Shown one piece after another: positions 18,727 to 28,481 of a stretch of 63,836 nt of DNA. A program made the position numbers and the translations under genes. The notes under the pieces were generated by a model. That model was not told the DNA's origin. It saw nothing but the letters and a program-made list of their open reading frames with translations, and searched no databases. This DNA comes from Prochlorococcus sp. AG-409-B05 (GTDB lineage Bacteria; Cyanobacteriota; Cyanobacteriia; PCC-6307; Cyanobiaceae): NCBI GenBank assembly GCA_003216075.1, contig QCJK01000004.1, positions 1 to 63,836 on the forward strand, in the 5' to 3' direction. Positions within the stretch are counted from its first letter, which is position 1, and each line of letters opens with the position of its first letter.

Positions 18727-19824
18727 ATGCCATCATTTTTGCTAGCAGTCATTGAAATGCTTACTGGGATCGGATTGTTATTCGGGGGAGGCGAATTATT
18801 TGTTCAAGGATCAGTAGCTTTAGCACTAATCCTTGGCATCCCCCAACTTGTTATTGGGCTAACAGTTGTGTCCCTTGGCACAAGTGCTCCAGAACTATTT
18901 GTAAGTGCTAGCTCAGTTTTCAAAGGATCCGATGCCTTAGCAGTTAGCAATGTAGTGGGGAGCAATATTTTCAATGTATTGGTAGTTCTTGGCTGTAGCG
19001 CTATTGCCCTACCATTAAAAGTAGAAAGTCGCCTGGTTCGTAGGGATGTACCAGTTCTATTGGCCGTATCTGCAGCAGTTTGGGGTATGGCATCTTCAGG
19101 GAGAGTTACGTGGCAATCAGGGGTAGCTCTGTTAATTGCTCTGTTTATAAATACAGTCTGGGAGATTCGAACTGTTAGGGAAGAACCTGAAGAAACTGAA
19201 GATGCTGAACCTGAAATTAATCCAGAATCAGCAAAAGGGGGATCGATAAAAGCGAGCATAAGACTTCTCGCAGGCATACTTCTACTTACCTTTGGGGCGA
19301 AATTATTAGTTACTGGAGCAAGTTCCGCAGCGACATTATTAGGAGTTAGTGAAGCTCTTATTGGCTTGACAATAGTCTCTGCAGGAACCTCAATGCCAGA
19401 ACTTATAACTTCTTTGGTAGCAGCACTTAAAGGTCGAACTGACCTTGCGATTGGAAATGTTGTAGGAAGTAGCTTGTTGAACCAACTTCTAGTGCTAGGA
19501 ACTTGTGCAGTTCTTTCTGGGAATAGTGGCCTCCAAGTCGATAGCTTAATTATTCAAAGAGATTTGCCTTTAATGGTATTAACATCTATCGCATGTATGC
19601 CAATCTTCTGGACAAAAGGCAAGATAAGTCGTTTAGAAGGAGGGATCTTAGTAACCTTATACGTTTTATATTTAATTGATCAAATCCTGCCTATAACCCT
19701 ACCCTACTGGCAGGCCTATTTTAGATTAATAATAATATCCTTTGTCATGCCAATAGTGGTAATAGTCATCACATATCAAACATTACATTATTGGAGATAT
19801 GTCAAGAAGAATCCCACACGATAG
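18727..19824 (+). CDS. Calcium/sodium antiporter (CaCA family, YrbG-like)
   Basis: 365 residues, about ten membrane helices in two inverted halves. The two alpha repeats are obvious: 'GLTVVSLGTSAPELFVSASSVFKG...NVVGSNIFNVL' and 'GLTIVSAGTSMPELITSLVAALKGRTDLAIGNVVGSSLLNQLLVLG', each with the Glu that coordinates Ca2+/Na+. An acidic loop 'EEPEETEDAEPEINPE' joins the halves. It exchanges cytoplasmic Ca2+ for Na+ (or H+) at the plasma membrane; ion preference is inference. The C-terminal 50 residues add an extra hydrophobic segment. Confidence 0.9.
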   Translation: MPSFLLAVIEMLTGIGLLFGGGELFVQGSVALALILGIPQLVIGLTVVSLGTSAPELFVSASSVFKGSDALAVSNVVGSNIFNVLVVLGCSAIALPLKVESRLVRRDVPVLLAVSAAVWGMASSGRVTWQSGVALLIALFINTVWEIRTVREEPEETEDAEPEINPESAKGGSIKASIRLLAGILLLTFGAKLLVTGASSAATLLGVSEALIGLTIVSAGTSMPELITSLVAALKGRTDLAIGNVVGSSLLNQLLVLGTCAVLSGNSGLQVDSLIIQRDLPLMVLTSIACMPIFWTKGKISRLEGGILVTLYVLYLIDQILPITLPYWQAYFRLIIISFVMPIVVIVITYQTLHYWRYVKKNPTR

Positions 19825-19878
19825 AATTAATAATAACTACTATTAAAAGAATATTCACTATTGAACATTTTTTAATAC

Positions 19879-21240
19879 CTAAATCATCGTCACAAACTCC
19901 TCAGAGATAGTAGGGTGCAATGCCATCGTATTATCAAAATCCGACTTTGTAGCTCCCATTCCAATAGCAATTGATGCCATTTGAATAATTTCAGCTGCAT
20001 TCTCACCAAGCATATGGCAACCTATTATTCTTTGATTAACACCTTCAACAATTAATTTAAGTAAACAATGCTGATCAGTTTTAGAAAGTGACTTTGACAT
20101 AGGTCTAAAGCGTGCTCTGTAAATACATACATTTTTTTCTCCGTAAGTTTTAACTGCTTGCTCCTCTGTAAGTCCTACAGTCGCAATCTCAGGCTGACTA
20201 AAAACAGCACTTGCGACCAAGCTATGGTCAACATGACTAGGTTTATTTCCATAGATACTATCAGCAAAGGCACGTCCTTCGGCTATTGCAACTGGTGTAA
20301 GATTTATATTGTCAGTAACATCTCCAATGGCATATATATGTTTTATATTCGTTGATTGATTTATATCAACTAATACCTTATCCCCTGAACACTTTACACC
20401 AACGGATTCAAGATTCAAACCATTCAAGAGGGGACTACGACCAGTTGCAAATAAAACGGCACCACAATTTATAATTTGATCACAATTAGTAGCTGCCTTT
20501 AAGTGACCAATCTCTCCCTCTAATGAGGAGATTTGACAACAAAGATGGATCTCTATGCCATCTCTAATCATGCTTTCGTAAAGCGAAGCTGATAACTCAC
20601 TGTCAAAACCTCTCAACAAACTATTACCTCTAACTAATTGAATTACATTAATACCTAACCCATTAAAAATGCACGCAAGCTCACATGCAATATAACCCCC
20701 ACCGACCACCACCACCTTTTTAGGAAATTGCTCCTGAAGAAAAACGTCATCACTAATCCAACCTAATTCTGCTCCAGGTATATCTGGTCGCCGTGCATGT
20801 CCTCCTACCGCGACTAGGATTCTTTCTCCATGGATTTCTATCTGCTTCTTAACATTACCTTCCTTTCTTTCAACCAAGATTGTGTTTGGGCTGGTAAAAC
20901 GGCCCCAACCACGTATCAAATCAACACCAGCCCTTGAAAGAAGATCAATATGAAGCTGATTTAATCGATTAACTTCATTTCGTACATTCTTTAATAGAAC
21001 TTGAGCATCAATTCTGGCTTCCTTCCACTCAACTCCAAAGTCAGATGCAATCTTAAAGTATTGGCTATATGAAGCTCCATAAACCAACAACTTTTTAGGA
21101 ACGCATCCACGTATGACACAAGTCCCGCCTACTCGATCTCCCTCAACCAAGCCAACTCGAGCACCATACTTTGCTGCCCGTTTAGCCGCGGCCAGCCCCC
21201 CAGAGCCACCACCTAAAACAATCAAATCAAAAGAATTCAT
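19879..21240 (-). CDS. gor: Glutathione-reductase-like FAD/NAD(P) disulfide oxidoreductase
   Basis: 453 residues from ATG 21240; a TTG four codons upstream is the longer option. The FAD loop 'DLIVLGGGSGGLAAAKRAA' opens the protein, and the redox pair C41/C46 lies in 'GGTCVIRGCVPKKL'. The NADPH-binding loop is 'VVVGGGYIACELACIF'. 'YAIGDVTDNINLTPVAIAEGRAFA' and a C-terminal 'LHPTISEEFVTM', with the His-x-x-x-x-Glu pair of the dimer interface, complete it. This is glutathione reductase by motif: it regenerates GSH from GSSG in the cytosol. A GST-like gene lies divergently next to it, which fits a thiol theme. Confidence 0.93.
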   Translation of the reverse strand: MNSFDLIVLGGGSGGLAAAKRAAKYGARVGLVEGDRVGGTCVIRGCVPKKLLVYGASYSQYFKIASDFGVEWKEARIDAQVLLKNVRNEVNRLNQLHIDLLSRAGVDLIRGWGRFTSPNTILVERKEGNVKKQIEIHGERILVAVGGHARRPDIPGAELGWISDDVFLQEQFPKKVVVVGGGYIACELACIFNGLGINVIQLVRGNSLLRGFDSELSASLYESMIRDGIEIHLCCQISSLEGEIGHLKAATNCDQIINCGAVLFATGRSPLLNGLNLESVGVKCSGDKVLVDINQSTNIKHIYAIGDVTDNINLTPVAIAEGRAFADSIYGNKPSHVDHSLVASAVFSQPEIATVGLTEEQAVKTYGEKNVCIYRARFRPMSKSLSKTDQHCLLKLIVEGVNQRIIGCHMLGENAAEIIQMASIAIGMGATKSDFDNTMALHPTISEEFVTMI

Positions 21241-21484
21241 CAAGGTGTTCAAACCAACCCACCCCCAATCATCTCATTACAATTCTGAGTCCATTATTCA
21301 AAATTAGATCAAATGGGTTTATTTCCTATGTTTCATGAGCTATCAGCACAAAGAAGCCATAGGCGTTTTTCCTAATCATTCCTGAAAAGCCTTGTCAACA
21401 ATGTATCGCCAATGCTCTACTTAATCAGGATTGATCTACATTTAGCATCTTTGAACTTCAAAACAATCTCAAGTCAACGTAAAA

Positions 21485-22738
21485 ATGCACCCTCAAGATC
21501 AAATCAGTGAAGCACTTCAATGGAATGAATTGATTCGACTTGCTCCAAAGGATTTTGATAACTTGAATGGTCCAACGAACTCATATTCATTACTACGTCT
21601 TTTTGAACAGCCAGAAGAATCAATAAGAATTACTTTATACAGAGATCATCATGCATGGTGTCCTTATTGTCAAAAAGTTTGGCTATGGCTTGAATTCAAA
21701 AAATTACCGTACAAAGTCAGAAAAGTTACAATGAATTGTTACGGCAAAAAAGAAAGATTTTACTTGAACAAAGTCGCCTCTGGAATGCTTCCTGCCATTG
21801 AAATAGATAACCAACTTATTACTGAAAGTGATGAGATTCTTCTTGCCTTGGAAAACACCTTTGGTCCACTTGGTAAAATACTTAATGATGAAAATAATCT
21901 AAGATTACGGAATCTTGAAAGATATCTTTTTCGCTCATGGTGCATATGGCTTTGCACACCAAGACTTTCTCAAACGCAAGAAGAAAAATGCAAAGAACAA
22001 TTTCAACGAATTGCTAATGAATTAGAAAATGAACTCTCAAAAGAAGAGGGGCCTTGGTTAGATTCAACTTTTTCTTCTCAAAAACAATCAATTCCAGGAA
22101 GTATTGACATAATTTTTATACCCTACTTAGAACGAATGAATGCTTCACTTGCTTATTACAAAGGTCTTAATCTTCGAAAGGAGCATCCCCTTATAGATAA
22201 GTGGTTCAAAGCACTTGAAAAATTACCTACATACTTAGGCACCCAAGGAGATTTTCACACTCATGCTCATGATCTACCACCTCAAATGGGAGGATGCTGG
22301 ACACATGCCAACCCAAATCAAAAACTACTATCTAAAGCAATTGACTCTGGTCAAGGATTAGGAGAAATAGAGCTGAACATATCTGATGTCAAACAATTTT
22401 CCTTACATTCGCCAGAAGAAATAGCTCTCGCCAGAGTTATCAAACATCGTAAAAATATTATTCAATCAAATCCTATAAAAAACAACCTATTTGATCAACC
22501 TTTGCGTGCTGCACTTTCCAGAATGATTACTGGAAAAACTTATTTTCCTGACAAAAATAGTGCCTCTGGCTTGAGATACCTAAAAGACCGAATTTCAGTT
22601 CCGAGAGATATGCCATTACTATCAGCAAGGAAGTTTCGTCAAGCTCTTGAAATTACAGCTGAACTAGATGGAAACCAGCAAGGTCCTCCTATACAAACGA
22701 AAAACCGTTACGACCAAAATCCAGCATCATTTTTATGA
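21485..22738 (+). CDS. Glutathione S-transferase-like protein
   Basis: 417 residues. The N-terminal thioredoxin-fold domain starts about residue 48: 'RITLYRDHHAWCPYCQKVWLWLEFKKLPYKV', with a CPYC pair (C59, C62) like omega GSTs or glutaredoxins. It continues 'KVASGMLPAIEIDNQLITESDEILLALENTFG'. A helical GST C-domain follows (to ~245). The last ~170 residues ('HTHAHDLPPQMGGCWTHANP...', 'RAALSRMITGKTYFPDKNSASGLRYLKDRISVPRDMPLLSARKFRQAL') are an extension I do not recognise. Such long GST-like proteins occur in phototrophs. It may reduce or conjugate using glutathione. Divergent from gor. Confidence 0.82.
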   Translation: MHPQDQISEALQWNELIRLAPKDFDNLNGPTNSYSLLRLFEQPEESIRITLYRDHHAWCPYCQKVWLWLEFKKLPYKVRKVTMNCYGKKERFYLNKVASGMLPAIEIDNQLITESDEILLALENTFGPLGKILNDENNLRLRNLERYLFRSWCIWLCTPRLSQTQEEKCKEQFQRIANELENELSKEEGPWLDSTFSSQKQSIPGSIDIIFIPYLERMNASLAYYKGLNLRKEHPLIDKWFKALEKLPTYLGTQGDFHTHAHDLPPQMGGCWTHANPNQKLLSKAIDSGQGLGEIELNISDVKQFSLHSPEEIALARVIKHRKNIIQSNPIKNNLFDQPLRAALSRMITGKTYFPDKNSASGLRYLKDRISVPRDMPLLSARKFRQALEITAELDGNQQGPPIQTKNRYDQNPASFL

Positions 22739-22891
22739 TTCATCTGAAACTTTATTTAATTAAATAATATTATTTATAGTGGTAAACCAATTTCTTCTGT
22801 TTTCTTAAATCAATCAAATATTTTACTAGATTTAAAGCTATAAATCTGTTGTTCTTCTAATAAAAATCCTAAATTCAGAAAGATTTGAAAA

Positions 22892-24292
22892 CTAACGCTT
22901 TCGTGAGTCAATCTGCAATAAATCTCTTACACGTTGCACTTGACTTGCTATTTGAGGATCACTTGATAATTTTTTCTCGACCTGCTCAATTGCATACATC
23001 ACGGTTGTATGGTCTTTCCCACCAAAAGCCTCTCCAATGCGAGGCAAGCTCAAATCAGTACCATGTCGCATCAAATACATGCCAATTTGACGAGCTTGGC
23101 TAACAGGGCGGCGGCGACTACTACTGCACATTTCTTCAGCAGTGACTGCAAACACTTCTGAAACTTTGTCAATAACTTGTTTTGGAGTGACTTCCACTCC
23201 TTGGCCACTTGGGTCAAGCATTGGAGCAACAGACTCCACAGTCATAGGAAGGCCAGTGATAGAAGCAAAAGCCACTGCCCTGGTAAGTGCTCCTTCAAGC
23301 TCACGAATATTTGAAGTAAAACGTCCAGCAATGAAATGAATCAAATCACGAGGCAGCCGCATTCTCTCTTGCTCTGCCTTCTTCTGAAGGATTGCCATCC
23401 TCGTCTCCAAATCAGGAGCCTGAATGTCAGCAATTAATCCCATTGAAAATCGAGAAATCAAACGTTCCTGAAGTCTTGGTATCTGGCTAGGAGGCCTATC
23501 ACTTGCAATAACAATCTGCCTCCCCGCTTCATGCAAGGCATTAAAAGTATGAAAGAACTCCTCCTGTGTATATTCTTTACCTTCAATAAACTGAATATCA
23601 TCAACAAGAATTAAATCAGCAGCCCTATATCTATCACGAAAAGCTTGCATGCCATCTTTTCTAATTGCGACTATCAAATCGTTAGTAAATGTCTCAGTTG
23701 AAACATATGCAACCTTGGCCGCAGGATCTATTTCTAATCGATAATGACCTATAGCCTGCATTAAATGTGTCTTACCTAATCCAACTCCACCACAAATAAA
23801 TAAAGGATTGAATTCACGCCCAGGGGCTTCTGCTACAGCCAAGGCTGCAGCATGAGCCATCCGACTGTTTGGCCCTACAACAAAACGATTAAAAACATAT
23901 CGTAAATTCAAGCCCGGAAGGATTTTTTTTGGTCCCTTTAAAGTTCCAGAAGTAGCCTTATCTACTGCGACCTGAGTCTTAGGCACTGATGAAACTTGAG
24001 TGTTTGGATTTGAACTGGCCCCACTAGGGCTCTCGTCAGAAGCTTCTACCCTCACAGTCACACGAACTGCTCGCCCATGAATCTCTTCAGCCACATCCTC
24101 AATAGTTTTCGCATAGTTTTTCCTTAACCAATCACTAGAGAAGCTATTGGGGGCAATCAAAGACAAATCGCCATCTGTGAAGCCTCCGCATCTCACAGGT
24201 CGAATCCACGTCTCAAAAGTAGGTTTACTTAGATTTCGCTCAAGGGCTTGCTGCACCTTTTTCCACAGCTCATTGCCCGTTGACACCAGCAT
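22892..24292 (-). CDS. dnaA: Chromosomal replication initiator DnaA
   Basis: 466 residues from ATG 24292; an ATG at 24337 would add 15 residues not seen in typical DnaA. Domain I is '[28 protein letters not shown]'. A variable linker follows. The AAA+ domain III has Walker A '[10 protein letters not shown]' and Walker B 'LILVDDIQF'. Domain IV ends with the DnaA-box helix '[35 protein letters not shown]'. It binds ATP and DNA to open the origin. I see no cluster of DnaA boxes around it and dnaN is not adjacent, consistent with marine picocyanobacteria where dnaA is away from the origin. Confidence 0.96.
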   Translation of the reverse strand: MLVSTGNELWKKVQQALERNLSKPTFETWIRPVRCGGFTDGDLSLIAPNSFSSDWLRKNYAKTIEDVAEEIHGRAVRVTVRVEASDESPSGASSNPNTQVSSVPKTQVAVDKATSGTLKGPKKILPGLNLRYVFNRFVVGPNSRMAHAAALAVAEAPGREFNPLFICGGVGLGKTHLMQAIGHYRLEIDPAAKVAYVSTETFTNDLIVAIRKDGMQAFRDRYRAADLILVDDIQFIEGKEYTQEEFFHTFNALHEAGRQIVIASDRPPSQIPRLQERLISRFSMGLIADIQAPDLETRMAILQKKAEQERMRLPRDLIHFIAGRFTSNIRELEGALTRAVAFASITGLPMTVESVAPMLDPSGQGVEVTPKQVIDKVSEVFAVTAEEMCSSSRRRPVSQARQIGMYLMRHGTDLSLPRIGEAFGGKDHTTVMYAIEQVEKKLSSDPQIASQVQRVRDLLQIDSRKR

Positions 24293-24679
24293 CACCAAAT
24301 CGAGAGTGAATCTAAGCACTTCTGGCTGAAGGGTCATATATTTTTTTTGGACTGATGACCTATCGTTTAGAGCAATTAACCAGGTTGGTCCTCGTAAAAT
24401 CTCCCTATAACAGGAGTTCGCCTAAAAAAATCTCGTCCAATAGAACATCAAACCCTTAGAACAGATGCAACGAAGAGTTACTGAACTCGCGAAATCAAGT
24501 CCAAAATCGGGGATCAAATAAGATCGTCTCCCACCAGATTGATCCGATAAACCTTCCTAAATATAATTAGTGCCACCATATTAAATATCAAAGCTTCAAT
24601 ATGACAGTCAAACGAACTAGGCCTAGTAAACTATATTTAATAGATATATAGAGTTATTAACAATCAATTTAAGGATGCA
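24293..24679. other. Intergenic region upstream of dnaA
   Basis: 387 bases between divergent dnaA and the glycosyltransferase pair. It must carry the dnaA promoter. I looked for TTATNCACA-type DnaA boxes and saw none convincing. There is an 8-T run at 24341-24348. No small gene recognised. Confidence 0.4.
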
Positions 24680-25327
24680 ATGCCTTTAAAACCCATTGTG
24701 ATTTTAATGACTCGTTGGCCAGCCTCTGGAAGATGCAAAAGTAGGTTAGCAAAAGAAATAGGATCATCTCAAGCCGCTGCAATCCAAAATCAATTAAATA
24801 GACATACCTTTGCAGTAACAAAAAGGCTTGAAGAAGAGAGAGTTATTGAAATTCAACTTGCCGTCAATGGTATTGCATATAAAAAGGCAACTCAATGGGG
24901 TAAATCACAAGGTATAAAAACAATAAGTCATCAAGGCTATGGGAATCTTGGCTTACGCATGAGAAGACAAATCTTACATGCCAAAAAATCCAGTAAAAAC
25001 TTTAGGTATTTCTCTCAACCTACTATTTTGATCGGAACTGATCTGCCCACTCTCTCTCACAGGGATCTTCTTAATGCAATAGATGCATTAAGAAATAATG
25101 AGATTGTTCTTGGGCCTTCAAATGATGGTGGTTACTGGTTAATTGGTCTTTCAAGGAGACTTCTCAATCCCGTAGTTAAATGGCCCTTCTGTGGAATCCC
25201 CTGGGGCACTAACAAAGTACTAACAAAAACTCTCTATCAAGCAAAGTCAGCTGGAGCTTGCTTCAAACTACTTCGGCTCCAAAATGATCTAGATACTCTA
25301 GAAGACATGCACCCATGGCTTGGTTAA
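24680..25327 (+). CDS. TIGR04282-type glycosyltransferase (DUF2064)
   Basis: 215 residues. The N-terminus 'IVILMTRWPASGRCKSRLAKEIGSSQAA' is a nucleotide-sugar binding GT-A fold of the DUF2064/TIGR04282 type, with a DxD-like metal site in 'LIGTDLPTLSHRDLLNAIDAL' and the conserved 'IVLGPSNDGGYWLIGLSR' block. These proteins are nearly always encoded next to TIGR04283 glycosyltransferases, as here (13-base overlap). The pair has been associated by name with arsenosugar synthesis, but its biochemical role here is inference. Preceded by a long intergenic region. Confidence 0.82.
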   Translation: MPLKPIVILMTRWPASGRCKSRLAKEIGSSQAAAIQNQLNRHTFAVTKRLEEERVIEIQLAVNGIAYKKATQWGKSQGIKTISHQGYGNLGLRMRRQILHAKKSSKNFRYFSQPTILIGTDLPTLSHRDLLNAIDALRNNEIVLGPSNDGGYWLIGLSRRLLNPVVKWPFCGIPWGTNKVLTKTLYQAKSAGACFKLLRLQNDLDTLEDMHPWLG

Positions 25328-26055
25328 AAACTAATCCCATCTTAAGTGTCATAATTCCAACTATAAATGAAGCAGATAAGATACCCCTACTTTTAGCGGA
25401 TCTAAACCGAAATCCCAAACAAATAGAACTACTTGTTATAGATGGAGGGAGCTCTGACTTGACTGATTTGGCATCAAAATTATCAGGCGCAAGAGTTATC
25501 AGAGTAGAGGAATCAAATCGAGGTCTTCAACTTCATGAAGGGGCCTCTAAAGCAAAATCAGATTGGTTATTATTCCTACATGCAGATAGTCGTCTTCCTC
25601 AGGATTGGTTTATCATCTTAGATAAAATCATAAATACAAAAGGGGCGAAAAATAGCGGTTGGTTTTTTACCTTCAAAGTAAAAGGCAAAAAAGCACAACT
25701 AAGACTATTGGAATTTATAGTGTTCCTAAGAAGCAACATCTTAAAGACCCCTTATGGTGACCAAGGATTATTAATACATAAAACCCTATATAACAGAGTA
25801 GGGACTTACAAAAGAATACCTCTAATGGAAGACCTTGATATAGTACTTCGACTTAAGAAGATATCATTTTTAAAGGCAATAAATCATCCTCTATATACTA
25901 GTGGTAGAAAATGGGAGGAATCCAACATATTTTTACAAGGATGGAAAAATTATCGTTTAAGGCAAAGATGGTTTAGAGGTACCCCTTCTTCTGAATTGAA
26001 TCAAGATTATTATTCAACTAAAAATACTAAACAACAAATAGCTTCTCCAAATTAG
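25315..26055 (+). CDS. TIGR04283-type family 2 glycosyltransferase
   Basis: 246 residues. 'LSVIIPTINEADKIPLLLADL' opens a GT2 fold; 'LLVIDGGSSDLTDLASKL' follows and the DxD is in 'DWLLFLHADSRLPQDW'. 'PYGDQGLLIHKTLYNRVGTYKRIPLMEDLDIVLRLK' is the acceptor-site block of this subfamily. Its ATG lies inside the last codons of the preceding glycosyltransferase gene, so the two are translationally coupled. The family carries the label arsenosugar biosynthesis-associated; I see no arsenic methyltransferase or other ars gene here, so the substrate remains open. Confidence 0.84.
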   Translation: MAWLKTNPILSVIIPTINEADKIPLLLADLNRNPKQIELLVIDGGSSDLTDLASKLSGARVIRVEESNRGLQLHEGASKAKSDWLLFLHADSRLPQDWFIILDKIINTKGAKNSGWFFTFKVKGKKAQLRLLEFIVFLRSNILKTPYGDQGLLIHKTLYNRVGTYKRIPLMEDLDIVLRLKKISFLKAINHPLYTSGRKWEESNIFLQGWKNYRLRQRWFRGTPSSELNQDYYSTKNTKQQIASPN

Positions 26056-26112
26056 ATCTAAAGAATGCAAACTAAGCCGGCCTAAGTGATCAAATTATTT
26101 AATATGAAATAT

Positions 26113-26616
26113 TCAATTTGCATACCAAAATGCGCAACGATGTCCTCTGGGCTCTAATTCCCATCCTTGACGCTGATAAAACTCTATGACTCCAGGGTCT
26201 GCAAATAATGTAACGCTTTCAACTCCCATTTTACGAAGAGATTCGAGTAAATAATTCATAAGTTGCTTACCAAGTCCTGATCCTTGATATACAGGATGAA
26301 TAACCACATCCCAAACAGTTGCTTCCAATATCCCATCACCTGTACAGCGAGCAAAACCTATTAACCTTGGGCATCGTGAGTGATGGCACCAAAGACCAAC
26401 TTTTAACAAGCTATTGTCAAGAGCTCTACGTACGCGACGAACAGGTCTACGACTCCATCCTGCAGTTTCAAGTAATTGCTCTAGTTCAACCAAGTCAAAA
26501 GATTTGTATTTGCTAAATACAAGAGTGAGTTGTTCGTTAGGGGAAGGACATTGACGAGCCCCTTCTCCATAAATCTCTTCAAGAAGGTCGGCAGCAAGAG
26601 AAGATGAACTAATCAA
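26113..26616 (-). CDS. GNAT-family N-acetyltransferase
   Basis: 167 residues. The acetyl-CoA fold is seen in 'LIGFARCTGDGILEATVWDVVIHPVYQGSGLGKQLMNYLLESL', with the pyrophosphate-binding 'QGSGLGKQL' loop, then 'VTLFADPGVIEFYQRQGWELEP'. This resembles the cyanobacterial and plastid GNAT group, which acetylates N-termini or lysines; the substrate is unknown. The start is a TTG at 26616: GGGAGGG lies six bases upstream, and no in-frame ATG precedes the fold. Downstream of the ABC exporter gene by 63 bases, same strand. Confidence 0.82.
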   Translation of the reverse strand: MISSSSLAADLLEEIYGEGARQCPSPNEQLTLVFSKYKSFDLVELEQLLETAGWSRRPVRRVRRALDNSLLKVGLWCHHSRCPRLIGFARCTGDGILEATVWDVVIHPVYQGSGLGKQLMNYLLESLRKMGVESVTLFADPGVIEFYQRQGWELEPRGHRCAFWYAN

Positions 26617-26679
26617 TGCTTACCCTCCCGTCGACAATGATCTTGAGTAAGAAAATTCCTTATCAGGAAAAAACATTGG

Positions 26680-28476
26680 TCATAACTTAGTAAGTCCTCG
26701 TTCCTGCAAATCTGCCAACTGTGAATAAAGACCACCTTGAGCACGAAGCTCTTTATGAGTCCCTTCCTCAACAAGCTTTCCTCTTCTTAATACCAATATC
26801 CGATTGGCAGATTCAACAGTAACTAAACGATGAGCAATTACCAATGCCGTTCGATGCTCCAACAAGCGGGAAAGGTCACGCTGGAGAGTGGCTTCTGTAG
26901 AAGGATCCATAAAAGCAGTCGCTTCATCCATAATCAATACAGTTGGATTACGAATAGCAACCCTTGCTACAGAGAGCAACTGCCTTTCTCCAGAAGAAAG
27001 ATTCCCTCCTCGTTCCCTCAATTCTGTATCCAGTCCTTTTGGCAGTTTATTTAATAAAGTTTCTAATCCAAGGTCTTTACAAATCTCTTGTAATTCAACA
27101 TCATTTATTAGTGAATCTAATCTTAGATTTTCAGCAACATTACCACTAAATAAAAAAGTATCTTGAAGTACAACTCCTAATTTTTTACGCAATAGCTTAA
27201 TAGGTATTTCTCTTATATCCTTACCATCAAGAAAGATTGTACCCCTCTGAGGTTCATACAATCGGCAAAGTAATCTTATTAATGTAGTTTTACCTGAACC
27301 AGTTGGTCCTACCAAAGCAACATTTTCACCTGGCGAAATTCTAAAGCTAAGGTTCTGTATAATAGGCTCATCAGGTCTATAAGCAAAACTAACATCATCA
27401 AAAATAACCTCACCAAATGATTTATCAGTGGCATTAGATGAAAAAGATGGTTTTACTTCGACTAAATCAAAATCCAAGATTTCAATCTTTTGTTCTAACA
27501 GCTCTCCTATTCTTTCAACGGCCGTTAGACCTCCTTGGATTTGAGTAAATCTTTCAGCCAATTGACGTAAAGGTTCAAAAAGTCTCTGTGAATAAAGGAT
27601 GAAAGTTGTCAAAGTTCCTAATCCCATTAACTGGTTAGTCACCATCCATCCACCCAATGCAAGAACAAAAGCGACTGCAGCTAAAGAAACCCATTCAATA
27701 AATGCAGAAATACTGCTATCAAAGAAGATTGTTCCATTAACTGCTTTTCGATAAGTCAATCCTGTGCGACGAAAACGCTGCCCATTAATAGTTTCTCGTC
27801 TAAACATTTGTACAACTTCCAGCCCCTGGAGATTTTCTTGGAAATCAGCATTTAGCTGTGCGAGTTCTTCTCTTACCCGGTAATTAGCTCTTCTATATTT
27901 TCTTTGCAACCAAAGGATTAAAAATGTCACAGGTAATTGAGAGGCTAAAAGTAAAAGTCCAAGTCTCCAATCAATCAAAACCATTGTCACTGCTATAACA
28001 AAAAGACTTACTACATCTGCTAAAACTCCAACAGCCCCACTACCAAAAACTTCAGACAAAGCATCTACATCACTAGTCAATCTAGTCAACAACTTACCTA
28101 CCGGCATCCTGTCATGAAAACGGAGTGAAAGAGCAATTGAATGAGAAAAAAGATCTTGACGAATTCGAGCAGTAAGCCTTTGCCCTACAGCTTGAATGTT
28201 GTAAGTCTGAAATCCCTGCAAAGCTAAACGTAAAAGAACCGACGCCAGCAAAAGTCCAACCAAGAGTCTTACAGCTGATCTCATCGAAAGATCAGCCAAA
28301 ACTTGAACTGTGGGCTCCCCTCTAAGGACACTTATTGCTTGACCAACCAAAAGAGGTTGAATTGCCCCTGCTAAAGCTACAGGAACCAAAATCAAGACGA
28401 TAAGTAACAACCTTCCTCTGTCTTGATTTAAATATCGCCCTAGGCGCTTAACCCTTTGAAAATCGTTAGGAGTCAT
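26680..28476 (-). CDS. ABC transporter, fused permease/ATPase (MsbA/exporter type)
   Basis: 598 residues. The N-terminal ~310 residues form a six-helix transmembrane domain ('RLLLIVLILVPVALAGAIQPLLVGQAI'...). The ATPase domain has Walker A 'GPTGSGKTTLIRLL', Q-loop 'GVVLQDTFLFSGNVAENL', signature 'LSSGERQLLSVARVAI', Walker B 'VLIMDEATAFMD' and H-loop 'ALVIAHRL'. It is a homodimeric exporter half-transporter; lipid, peptide or drug-like cargo cannot be told. Its ATG is 5 bases after the hisG stop, so it is in the hisG transcript. Confidence 0.92.
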   Translation of the reverse strand: MTPNDFQRVKRLGRYLNQDRGRLLLIVLILVPVALAGAIQPLLVGQAISVLRGEPTVQVLADLSMRSAVRLLVGLLLASVLLRLALQGFQTYNIQAVGQRLTARIRQDLFSHSIALSLRFHDRMPVGKLLTRLTSDVDALSEVFGSGAVGVLADVVSLFVIAVTMVLIDWRLGLLLLASQLPVTFLILWLQRKYRRANYRVREELAQLNADFQENLQGLEVVQMFRRETINGQRFRRTGLTYRKAVNGTIFFDSSISAFIEWVSLAAVAFVLALGGWMVTNQLMGLGTLTTFILYSQRLFEPLRQLAERFTQIQGGLTAVERIGELLEQKIEILDFDLVEVKPSFSSNATDKSFGEVIFDDVSFAYRPDEPIIQNLSFRISPGENVALVGPTGSGKTTLIRLLCRLYEPQRGTIFLDGKDIREIPIKLLRKKLGVVLQDTFLFSGNVAENLRLDSLINDVELQEICKDLGLETLLNKLPKGLDTELRERGGNLSSGERQLLSVARVAIRNPTVLIMDEATAFMDPSTEATLQRDLSRLLEHRTALVIAHRLVTVESANRILVLRRGKLVEEGTHKELRAQGGLYSQLADLQERGLTKL

Positions 28477-28481
28477 TAACC

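Noticed and set aside
18804-19277. 157-codon minus-strand frame within the antiporter gene
   Set aside because: Shadow of the membrane protein's reading frame on the other strand; no start signal and no known motif.
24293-24679. Possible replication origin beside dnaA
   Set aside because: No cluster of DnaA boxes, no dnaN neighbour; dnaA in this lineage is usually away from the origin.
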